Part shown: positions 33,482-40,774 of the stretch, piece by piece
Layout: every line of letters starts with the position of its first letter
Numbering within the stretch: the stretch's first letter is position 1
Program-made: the position numbers and the translations under genes
Notes under the pieces: generated by a model
Databases searched by the model: none
What the model saw: only the letters and a program-made list of their open reading frames with translations
What the model was told of the DNA's origin: nothing
Origin: a bacterium HR11
Lineage (GTDB): Bacteria; Acidobacteriota; HRBIN11
Assembly: GCA_002898535.1 (NCBI GenBank)
Contig: BEHN01000004.1
Span: 81,654 to 145,653, forward strand
Direction of reading: 5' to 3'
Length of the DNA stretch: 64,000 bases

Positions 33482-34435
33482 CTATCTGCCGACCGGTCCG
33501 ATAGGCTCTTGGACCGCCTCCATCCGCTCCAGGACGGCCTGATAGGCCGCCCGCTCGGCCTCACTCCGAAAGCGAACGTAGTGGAGCTTCGGGGCCCGCG
33601 CCCGGAGGGGCTCGACCCCCCGGCAGGGGTCCGTCCGACAGACGACGACGAGGGGCCGGCCGGGATGGGGCCGCTCGGCCGGGGTTGCCAGGGCCTCGAC
33701 GTCATGACCGTCGACCTCGTAGACGCAAGCGCCGAAGGCTTCCAGCTTGGCCACGATGGGCTCCACGTTCATGACCGTCTCGACCCGACCGTCGCACTGC
33801 TGGCCGTTGGCGTCGATGTAAATCCCCACGTTGTCCAGCCGATAGTGGGCCATCGCCATCAGCGCTTCCCAGGTCTGACCCTCCTGAAGTTCACCGTCGG
33901 ACATGAAGACCCAGACCCGACCCGTCTCGCCTTTCAGCTTCCGGGCCAAAGCGATGCCCCCCGCTACACTGACGGCCTGACTCAGGGAGCCGGCCGTGAC
34001 CTCGATGCCCGGCGAGTGTTCAGCCCCGATCATCTCGACCGTGCTCCCGTCCTGATTGAACATCTCGAGGGCCTCGGGGGCCAGCCGACCGACCTCGATC
34101 AGCGTGGCGTACAGAGCCAGGGCGTAGTGGACGGGCGAGAAGATAAACCGGTCCAGGTCCGGCGCTCGAGGCCCGTTGTAGAGGCCGCCCCATCCGGCCA
34201 GGGGCCGGTCGGGCCCCGGCACACCGGGGAAAGGCCGAGGGATCATCGGTCCCTGACTGGGACCCAGGCGCATGACGCGCGTGTACAGGGTCGCCAAGAT
34301 CTCGGCCGCCGAGCAGGCCTGGCTCAGATAGCCACCGTTATGCCGAAGGACATAGGCCAGGACCCGCCGCCGGATGCCCCCGGCGACCCGACGGGCGACG
34401 TCTGCCCAATGTTCCGTTTGAACCGTGGACCGCAT
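33482..34435 (-). CDS. Transketolase, N-terminal (ThDP-binding) subunit
   Basis: The pyrophosphate-binding half of a transketolase, 317 aa from ATG 34435 (MRSTVQTEHWADVARRVAGG). Typical segments: HNGGYLSQACSAAEILATLY, FIFSPVHYALALYATLIEVG, and GIEVTAGSLSQAVSVAGGIA. The ThDP/metal motif region is VWVFMSDGELQEGQTWEA, with GDG replaced by SDG, and NVGIYIDANGQQCDG. Its C-terminal GR-stop is encoded by the adjoining AGATAG word array (TCGGCAGATAG), so the original end may have been altered. Immediately upstream, at 34444, begins another repeat element. It pairs with the C-subunit gene downstream to make one enzyme. Confidence 0.92.
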   Translation of the reverse strand: MRSTVQTEHWADVARRVAGGIRRRVLAYVLRHNGGYLSQACSAAEILATLYTRVMRLGPSQGPMIPRPFPGVPGPDRPLAGWGGLYNGPRAPDLDRFIFSPVHYALALYATLIEVGRLAPEALEMFNQDGSTVEMIGAEHSPGIEVTAGSLSQAVSVAGGIALARKLKGETGRVWVFMSDGELQEGQTWEALMAMAHYRLDNVGIYIDANGQQCDGRVETVMNVEPIVAKLEAFGACVYEVDGHDVEALATPAERPHPGRPLVVVCRTDPCRGVEPLRARAPKLHYVRFRSEAERAAYQAVLERMEAVQEPIGPVGR

Positions 34436-34443
34436 AAGCGTCC

Positions 34444-34764
34444 TATCAGAGCCGTTCGGTTCGTGAGAATGGCGTCGGAACAACCTTTCCCATCCCTCGG
34501 GAAGCACGATGTTTCAAGCATTCGGCAGATGGGCATTTGGCAGATGGGCAGGTCGGCAAGTCGGGCGACGGGCGTCTATCCCCGGAACACCGGCCGTCAT
34601 GCGGGCGTCATCCTCATGCACCGCCCGTCCTGGCCGTGTCGATCCCATCTGGACACCGCCAGGGATGGCGGTGTCATCCTTAACAAGCTTGAAAAATCGA
34701 GATCGCCGGGCCATCGTCTTCCCGGATGGGAACCGCATTTCTCCCGACCGAACGGCTCTGTTAT
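34444..34764 (+). repeat. Modular TIR element, class II (arms a and b)
   Basis: Begins TATCAGAGCCGTTCGG with arm a and ends with arm b, ACCGAACGGCTCTGTTA. The core has GGCAGATGGGCA words, then CTATCCCCGGAACACCGGCC and CCGTCATG/GCCGTC units. The left end is 8 bp from the transketolase start codon. It is followed at 34775-34830 by a GATGCAAGATACAAGATGC array. Confidence 0.82.
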
Positions 34765-35295
34765 CAAAGGGGCTACAGGATGCAAGATGCAAGATACAAG
34801 ATGCAAGATGCGGGATGCAAGATGCGGAACGATATAGGACGCGACAAGCCATCTCATAAAAGGTGCCTGGAAACGCTCGCATAAATCCGACCATAGACCA
34901 TAGACCACAGACCGTAGACCGGCTTGGGCCCCGGGGGGGTCTATGGTCCATAGTCTGTGGTCGGATATCGAGGGTCCGATCCCGGTCCCCTCGGATTGAT
35001 GAGACTGGTTCGAGAGCGGGATACGATTGGCTACTCGCCGTTCGCCATTCGCTACTCGCCATTCGCCATTGGCCGTTCGCCATTCGCTCCTCTGCGTTCC
35101 CCGCGCCTCGGCGGTAAAATACATGAAGCGTTCGCATAAATCCGACCACAGACCATAGACCACAGACTATAGACCGGCTTGGGTCCAGGGGGGTCTATGG
35201 TCCATGGTCTGTGGTCGGATATCGAGGGTCTGATCCCGGTCCCGTCGGATGGATGAGACTGGTTCTTGTCTCGGACTTCCCGGAGGGCTGATGAG
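34765..35295. repeat. Stacked word-repeat arrays (ATGCAAGA, CATAGACC, GCGAATGG, CGCAGAG)
   Basis: 34775-34830: ATGCAAGATACAAG words. 34890-34975 and 35140-35225: two copies of a CATAGACCATAGACCACAGA array facing GTCTATGGTCCATAGTCTGT, each a long hairpin around GGCTTGGGCCC. 35030-35080: CGCCATTCGCTACTC words. 35092-35118: CGCAGAG-type inverted unit. The two hairpins with flanks form a duplicated block of about 250 bp. No gene is seen. Confidence 0.8.
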
Positions 35296-35586
35296 ATGCG
35301 GCCGATCGACCATCGGTTATTTTTAGCCGCCTATTCAGGGGACGTCGAGCAAGTCCGGCGTCTCCTGCAAGAAGGGGCCGACGTGGACGCCCGGACCGGC
35401 GACGGCAAGACGCCCTTGATGATCGCCGCCATCGCGGGGCGAGAGGACGTCGTGGAGGTCCTCATCCAGGCCGGGGCGGACGTCCATGCCCGGGACGCTT
35501 ACGGCTATTCGGTCCTGACGTGGGCGACGCAACGGGGCCATGGGGGCGTCGTCGCCCGTCTCCGAGCAGTCGGGGCCCGGCAATAA
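35296..35586 (+). CDS. Small ankyrin-repeat protein
   Basis: 96 aa; ATG 35296 has GGAGG at 35282-35286. It contains about three ankyrin repeats, visible as LFLAAYSGDVEQVRRLLQEG, ADVDARTGDGKTPLMIAAIA, REDVVEVLIQAGADVHARDA and GYSVLTWATQRGHGGVVARL. Ankyrin proteins bind other proteins; no catalytic part is present. There is no signal peptide, so it is probably cytoplasmic. It is isolated between repeat-rich spacers and gives no operon clue. Third positions are GC-rich like the genome, so recent acquisition is not indicated. Confidence 0.9.
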   Translation: MRPIDHRLFLAAYSGDVEQVRRLLQEGADVDARTGDGKTPLMIAAIAGREDVVEVLIQAGADVHARDAYGYSVLTWATQRGHGGVVARLRAVGARQ

Positions 35587-35980
35587 GTTCGGCGTCGGGT
35601 CTGGGATGCTCGGGATGGGCACCGGCATGACGGCCGGTGTCCCGAGGGATACGGGCCGGCATTCCGGACGGCTGGCGTTCCGGGGGTCGATGTTCCCCAA
35701 CTCGCTTCATCACTCCGTCACTTCGTCACTTCATCGGGAGGGGGAGGCAGGGTCTTGGGTCCCCATAGCTTCCGATAATGGATCTTATGTTAAGAATCGT
35801 CGCCTCGACGAAAAGGGCCTGCATGCCGGCCTGAGCCCCCGGGAAATACGCCTTCCCGGCGATCATTCGGGAGTCCAGGAGTTTCGGGAAGACGACAGAA
35901 CGGCGTCCGGGAACGACCACCGACGCCGGACCCCAAACCGTTCACCGTTCGCTACTCGCTATTCGCCATTCGCGGGCCTG
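35587..35980. repeat. Spacer with CCGGCATGACGGCCGG, TCACTTCATC and CGCTACTCGC words
   Basis: 35610-35680 has ACCGGCATGACGGCCGGTGT-type units, 35700-35735 CACTCCGTCACTTCG words and 35940-35972 the GCGAATGG family in inverse form. The 35740-35930 stretch has no recognised gene or repeat. Confidence 0.6.
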
Positions 35981-37102
35981 TCACGCCGTCGTCAGCCGAC
36001 CCGGCACCTGCCAGGCCCCCCCAAAGTGGTACACCGCCATGTCGTGTAGAAAGCTCAACCACGCCTCGATCCGGCCCTCGACCCACGCCGGCTCGACCCA
36101 CGCCGCCATCCGCTCCAGCGTGCCCACGACGTCCACGTTCACGATCAAGTGGCGCAGGCCCAGCCGAAGCCAGTAAAGGTCCCGCAAGATCATCAAACCG
36201 TGTAGGACGACTTGCTGGACCCACCATCGGTTCCATACCCAGCCGTCGGCCGTGTAAATTCCGCCGGTGATTCGAAAGACCTCTTGGGCCAGGCCCGTCA
36301 GCGGTCGCAGGTCCATCTCCATGTACCGCCACCAGGCCTCCTGCGGCTGGGGAAGCCACTGCTGGAACCAGTCCAGGACGGCCCGTCGGAGTCGCTTGTG
36401 AAACTCCCAGAAGCTCCGGGGTTGGAGGACCAGACCGGGTCGGCCCTGACTCCACCGGATCACCCACCGAGCCTCCGCCTCGGTCCATTCGCCTTGCCGC
36501 ATGAGATAACTCAACAGGACGTCCTCCCGGACCGGTCCAAAGCGCAGGATTTGGGCCCGGGAGCGAATGGTCGGGAGGATTCGATAGACCTGGGACGTGA
36601 TGAGGATGGTGATCGTGTCCTCCGGCGGTTCTTCGAGGGTCTTCAGCATCGCGTTGGCCGCTTCCTGGCGCATCCGCTCGGCGTCGTCCCAAAGGAAGAA
36701 CTTGACGTCCCCGTGCCAGGGTTTCAGGGCGACCTGATGCTGGAATCGCCAGACGTCCTCGATGCTGTGGTTCTGACCGGGCTCGACCGTAAACACGAGG
36801 ACGTCCGGGTGCTGGCCCTGGTCGATCAGACGACAGGCCCGGCACGTACCACAGCCCAGGAAGGTACCCTGCTCACAGAGGTATCCCCGGGCGAAACGCA
36901 GGGCCAGCGTTTTTTTCCCGACGGCCGGGGGGCCGACCCACAGCATGGTACCGCCCCGCCAGCGTTGACGGTGGTAGGTCTGGAGACGCCGGAGGACCGA
37001 CTCGTGACCCAGGATGGGCGGCCGGGCGTCACCCGGCGGGCCCGGCGTCGGTGCCGGGGGTGTCGGTCCGGCCGGTGGATGTTTGCGCTTGCCGCGGGGC
37101 AT
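35981..37102 (-). CDS. holB: DNA polymerase III delta' subunit
   Basis: Clamp-loader AAA+ subunit of the replicative polymerase, 373 aa. Walker A is GPPAVGKKTLALRFA. The zinc module Cys are in CGTCRACRL with an upstream Cys (FLGC). The sensor region FFLWDDAERMRQEAANAML leads into KTLEEPPEDTITILITS, and PTIRSRAQILRF carries the SRC-like arginine motif, here SRA, as usual for delta'. The N-terminus is Pro-rich (PPAGPTPPAPTPGPPG). The C-terminal domain is poorly conserved but of the right size. The gene is alone; tmk, which often precedes it, is not in the window. Confidence 0.9.
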   Translation of the reverse strand: MPRGKRKHPPAGPTPPAPTPGPPGDARPPILGHESVLRRLQTYHRQRWRGGTMLWVGPPAVGKKTLALRFARGYLCEQGTFLGCGTCRACRLIDQGQHPDVLVFTVEPGQNHSIEDVWRFQHQVALKPWHGDVKFFLWDDAERMRQEAANAMLKTLEEPPEDTITILITSQVYRILPTIRSRAQILRFGPVREDVLLSYLMRQGEWTEAEARWVIRWSQGRPGLVLQPRSFWEFHKRLRRAVLDWFQQWLPQPQEAWWRYMEMDLRPLTGLAQEVFRITGGIYTADGWVWNRWWVQQVVLHGLMILRDLYWLRLGLRHLIVNVDVVGTLERMAAWVEPAWVEGRIEAWLSFLHDMAVYHFGGAWQVPGRLTTA

Positions 37103-38131
37103 CCGACGTCATCCCCCAAGAGCTCTGGAGTGCAGGATACAAGATGCGGGATGCGGGGTGCAAGATATACAAGATATCAGAGCCGTTCGGGAGGTGAGAA
37201 GTGCGATGGGAAGCGGAAGGGGTACCTCCACGAAAGCATGATGTTTCAGGCAGTCGGCAGATGGGCAGTCGGCAGATGGGCAGGTCGAGAGACTGGCGTC
37301 TATCCCCGGAACACCGGCCGTCATGCCGGTAGCTTCCGCAGAGAGCCCGCCGTCCTGCGGGCGTCCTCCTCAGGCACCGCCCGTCATGGCCGGGTCCTCC
37401 GGAGGAAGCTTGAAAAATCGAGATGGCCGGGCCATCGTTTTCCCGGATGGGAGCGGCATTCCTCCCAACCGAACAGCTTGGATATACGGGATGTGGGCGG
37501 CCGGGGTCTGGGGATCTATCCCGGCCTCCTACTTCCGATAATAGAGCCCTTCGGCCCGGGAGAAGGGCGTCGGGACGGCCTTTTCCACCCCACGGGAAGC
37601 ACGATGTTTCAAAGGGGCGGAGTGACGCGCAACGGCCTTGGGCCGGTCATCCGAGTCTAATCGGTAGGAGGTCGTGCGGGTCCGGATTCTGCCAGGCCCG
37701 TCGCCTGTCCCGGAAAGACTTTTCCCGGGTCCATGACGCCTCGCGGCCTCTTGGCCTGGAACCTAGTGGCGACCCGGTACGGCCGATCAGTCGAACGACT
37801 GGGCTGTGCGCCGGACGCGGGCCCCGACCGGGACCGGCGCCTCTCGGAGAGACGATTCCATGTAACCCCGATGCTTTTCATTTCTCCAACTCTTATGAGG
37901 AATGGGACAACTCTGTGGATGGGCCGACTCCTGATGCTATGAGCAAAACATAGTAGTGACCGACCTGTACGGGATACCTCAGAACGTTGAGAGTCATGGC
38001 GGCGTCACAAGAAAAACCGAGCGCTTGCAGTCATGCGGGCGTTTGAAAACGCGCCCATCAGGTTTGCATTTACAGGTGGTCACTACCCAAATCGTCAGGC
38101 GAGTCGGCCGACCGATGAAGGAGGAGGCATC
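37103..38131. other. Spacer with word array, full and solo TIR units; rest unexplained
   Basis: 37130-37175: ATGCGGGATGCAAGATATAC words. 37175-37485: full class II element. 37540-37613: solo arm a, ending ATGTTTCAAAGG, then GCGGAGTGACGC. 37640-38110 has no repeat and no gene I recognise. 38118-38127 (AAGGAGGAGG) is the ribosome site of the next gene. A GTTTGAAAAC palindrome at 38041-38050 could be an operator, but this is weak. Confidence 0.5.
37175..37485 (+). repeat. Modular TIR element, class II (arms c and b)
   Basis: Left end TATCAGAGCCGTTCGG with arm c (GGTGAGAAGTGCGATGGGAA); right end arm b, AACCGAACAGCTTGGATAT. The core has GGCAGATGGGCA words, CTATCCCCGGAACACCGGCC and GTCATG/GGCCGG units. 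The inner boxes are ATGTTTCAGGC and GCTTGAAAAAT. Confidence 0.82.
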
Positions 38132-39400
38132 ATGACAGGCGTTCGACAGCGACCGAAGATTGTCGTCTTAGGGGGCGGTTTTGGGGGCCTGGAGGCGGCC
38201 TTCTACCTGCGGTTCCGTCTGGGGGACCGGGTATCCATTACCCTCGTATCCGACAGCGATCATTTTCTGTTCAAGCCAAACACGATTTATATCCCCTTCG
38301 GGATGGACCCCGAGCGCCTCCGGGTCCCCCTCGAACGGCCCGCCCGCCGCATGGACATCGACTTCGTCCAGGCCGCCGCTCGCGAAATCGACCCTGCTCA
38401 GGGACGCGTCCACGCCGACGGACGGGTCCTGCCCTATGACTTCCTGGTCGTGGCGACGGGCGCCGGCATGCGGGCCGAGGAAATCCCTGGCCTGGCCGAG
38501 TATGCTTACACGATCTGGACCCCCGAGGAGATGCTCCGGCTCCGGGCGGCCCTGCAGGACCTCCTGGAGAAGGCCCGGGCCGGACAATGGCAAGAGGTCC
38601 TCTTCTTGGTCCCGCCCAACAACAAGTGCTCAGGACCCCTCTACGAGATTGTCTTCATGCTCGATACGTGGCTCCGGCGGCACGGCGTTCGCGACGCCGT
38701 GAACGTCACCTACACGACTTACGAGGAGACCTTCATCCAGGCCTTTGGGCCTCGGCTCCATGAGGTCGTCCTCCGGGAATTCGAACGGCGGGGCATCACC
38801 GGCTTCACGCGGTATGCCGTCGATCGGGTCGAATCGCGGGAGGTCGTGTATCGGAACGGCGAGCGTCGACCTTACGACTTGCTCATTTCGTTCCCGCCCT
38901 ATGTCGCTTCGACGCCCTTCCCGGGCCTGCCTACGGATGAGCGGGGCTTCCTGCGGACTCATCTGGAGACCCGACAGGTCGTGGACCATCCGAATATCTA
39001 CGCCGTCGGCGACGCCGGCGATTTTCCCGTCAAGCAGGCCTTCCTGGCCCTTTTGCAGGCAGACACCGCCGCCGAGCACATCGCCGCTGAAGTCCTGGGT
39101 CGAGCGCCCTCGTTCCGCTTCGAGCCGACCAGTATGTGCATCATGGAGCAATTCGACAAGGCGACCTTTGCCCAGGTGCCTCTGCGCCTGACGGGGCGAC
39201 CCGACAAGCCCGTCGAGGTCCGGCCGGAGGCTCTCGCCATGTACCGGGTCGGCTCCTCGGCGACCTGGCGGCTGGGCAAGAAGCTTCTGGGGCTTTACCT
39301 ACCGTGGCGGTTCCGGAACGGGAAGCCCTTCCATGCGGGACTGCCCTGGCAGGCGATGGAGGTGGGTCTGAAGCTCATGAGCCGGGTCCTGGCCCGTTGA
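38132..39400 (+). CDS. Sulfide:quinone oxidoreductase-like FAD flavoprotein
   Basis: Membrane-associated pyridine-nucleotide-disulfide family flavoprotein, 422 aa; ATG 38132 has AAGGAGGAGG upstream. The FAD Rossmann motif is VVLGGGFGGLEAAFYL and the second dinucleotide-type ATG motif is LVVATGAGMR; IYAVGDAGDFPVKQAF binds the FAD ribityl part. Two Cys sit in the positions expected for the SQR redox disulfide: NNKCSGPLYE and SMCIMEQ. A third N-terminal Cys of some SQR types is absent. The C-terminus has an amphipathic helix for quinone access. It would feed electrons from sulfide (or NADH, if an NDH-2 relative) into the quinone pool used by the cytochrome complex at 10-16 kb. Confidence 0.8.
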   Translation: MTGVRQRPKIVVLGGGFGGLEAAFYLRFRLGDRVSITLVSDSDHFLFKPNTIYIPFGMDPERLRVPLERPARRMDIDFVQAAAREIDPAQGRVHADGRVLPYDFLVVATGAGMRAEEIPGLAEYAYTIWTPEEMLRLRAALQDLLEKARAGQWQEVLFLVPPNNKCSGPLYEIVFMLDTWLRRHGVRDAVNVTYTTYEETFIQAFGPRLHEVVLREFERRGITGFTRYAVDRVESREVVYRNGERRPYDLLISFPPYVASTPFPGLPTDERGFLRTHLETRQVVDHPNIYAVGDAGDFPVKQAFLALLQADTAAEHIAAEVLGRAPSFRFEPTSMCIMEQFDKATFAQVPLRLTGRPDKPVEVRPEALAMYRVGSSATWRLGKKLLGLYLPWRFRNGKPFHAGLPWQAMEVGLKLMSRVLAR

Positions 39401-40003
39401 AGCATGAAGGTCTGGACTTGCGGGTCATCGGGGACGTTGCCATCCTCGCGGCGATCGTCCCGCTTTTTCACCCGCACGTCCAGGCCACCCCCATCTGTAA
39501 ATCTGTAAAGAAGAAGACGTTCAGCGGGTCGGCAGGAACTGCACGTAGGTTCCCGGCCCGGGTCCAGCCCAACCGCCGTCCGTCCAGGACCTGGGAGGAA
39601 GTTAGCGCCATGAGGCGCGGTGGGCCTCCTGAAAGGTCCGGGCCAGACAGTGGGCCAGGAGGGTCTTGACCTGTGGGGGCCGGAGTAGATCACGTGACCC
39701 CGCACGAAGGGGGCGTAGATCGTCAAGGGCATGACCCGGTCGAGACCCGGGACGACCCGACCGACCGTTGCGGTCAGGCGCCTCAGCGCTTCATGCACCG
39801 CTGGAAGCGTCTCGACCCCTTACTGCCTCTATCTCTGGACGGCGCACTCTTCGGTCCCATTGTATCAAACCGGTCCGGCCGGGCGGGCCTTTCCGTCTCA
39901 CCAGCGGTCTGCGAAGGGTCCCAATTTTGAGACAAGGGAAACCAGGGGTCCGGGTCTATCCCCTTGCTCGTGTCTCAATATTTAGACGAATAATGGGATC
40001 TAT
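39401..40003. other. Spacer with a probable gene remnant
   Basis: No word repeats or TIR units here. 39608-39825 holds a frameshifted gene fragment (listed separately). 39830-40000 shows no gene. Confidence 0.45.
39608..39825 (-). pseudogene. Frameshifted fragment of an unknown gene
   Basis: On the minus strand one frame reads VETLPAVHEALRRLTATV and GLDRVMPLTIYAPFVRGHVI. A one-base shift near 39690 joins it to RPPQVKTLLAHCLARTFQEA before a stop. Both parts use the genome's preferred codons and look like one protein tail. There is no start codon after the preceding in-frame stop. Family not recognised. Confidence 0.35.
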
Positions 40004-40032
40004 TTGACAATTGACGCCGACCCGTGTATAAA
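40004..40032 (+). promoter_or_regulatory. Strong candidate sigma-70 promoter for the CuA/heme-copper operon
   Basis: TTGACA (40004-40009), 17 bases, TATAAA (40027-40032), about 62 bp before the CuA subunit start. This is the best consensus promoter I see in the window. Confidence 0.65.
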
Positions 40033-40094
40033 CATCTTGTCCGACAACGATGAAAAATTCGTCCGGGGACGTCCTCATCCGGAGGTAAGCACCG

Positions 40095-40655
40095 ATGAGT
40101 CGCCATATCCCCATCTTTCTCCTGGAAGCCGTCAGCGCCGGGATCGTCCTGGTGTTCGCCTACGTGGCCCTCCGGTCCCGACGGTCCGGGACCGTCTCGC
40201 CCGACCGGGCCCGGCGGCTCCAGACGGCCCTCCTGATCGGACTCCTGGGTTTTGCCGGTCTGTTCCTGGCCTTCACCTTCCCGCGAGCCCCCTACCCCCG
40301 GCGGGCCGAACGTCCGGACCGGGTCGTGTTCGTCGTCGGCAAGCAGTTCAACTTTGCCGTCTCGGAGCGTCCCATCACGAACGACCGGGAGTGGGAGGAG
40401 GTCGTCCAATTCGGGGAGCCGGTGACGGTGTCGGCCGGCGAGCTGGTCGAATTTCGCGTCACGAGCTTTGACGTCAATCATGGGTTTTCGCTGTATGACC
40501 CGGACCGCACGCTCCTGGGCCAGGTCCAGGCCATGCCGGGCTATGTGAACCGTCTGCGGTTCCGTTTTGCCAAGCCGGGTCGGTACGAGGTCCTCTGTCT
40601 CGAGTACTGCGGCAACGGTCATCCCCGGATGCGGGGCTACTTCTACGTGAAGTGA
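40095..40655 (+). CDS. Heme-copper oxidoreductase subunit II with CuA site
   Basis: Electron-entry subunit, 186 aa. Two N-terminal helices (IFLLEAVSAGIVLVFAYVAL, TALLIGLLGFAGLFLAFTF) anchor a periplasmic cupredoxin domain. The binuclear CuA ligands are His in NHGFSLYD and the box CLEYCGNGHPRM (CxxxCxxxHxxM), complete. ATG 40095 follows GGAGGTAAGCACCG. It is short for subunit II (usually 220-300), similar to B-family enzymes. It is first in an operon with subunit I and SCO1, behind a strong promoter. It presumably takes electrons from a cytochrome c such as the octaheme protein. Confidence 0.9.
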   Translation: MSRHIPIFLLEAVSAGIVLVFAYVALRSRRSGTVSPDRARRLQTALLIGLLGFAGLFLAFTFPRAPYPRRAERPDRVVFVVGKQFNFAVSERPITNDREWEEVVQFGEPVTVSAGELVEFRVTSFDVNHGFSLYDPDRTLLGQVQAMPGYVNRLRFRFAKPGRYEVLCLEYCGNGHPRMRGYFYVK

Positions 40656-40774
40656 CGACGGGTGGGTTGACGGAGGGACGAGGCGGTGCCCCTGCGGGGC
40701 GCCCGAGTCTATCCCCTTTCAGTCCGTCCCTCCGGCTCTTCGTCACCCCATCCTGTCTGTCGGTGGAGGTGGCC

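Noticed and set aside
33420..33490. CTGCCCATCTGCCCATCTGCC arrays as a possible CRISPR
   Set aside because: The units are 8-16 bp with no unique spacers of constant length, no leader and no cas genes in the window.
37423..37953. 176-codon frame after a repeat element
   Set aside because: Begins in the class II element and solo arm; composition follows the repeat and no domain is visible.
40652..40774. Longer N-terminus for the heme-copper subunit I
   Set aside because: The extra 41 residues are Pro/Ser/Arg-rich spacer translation. GGAGG and ATG at 40775 fit better.
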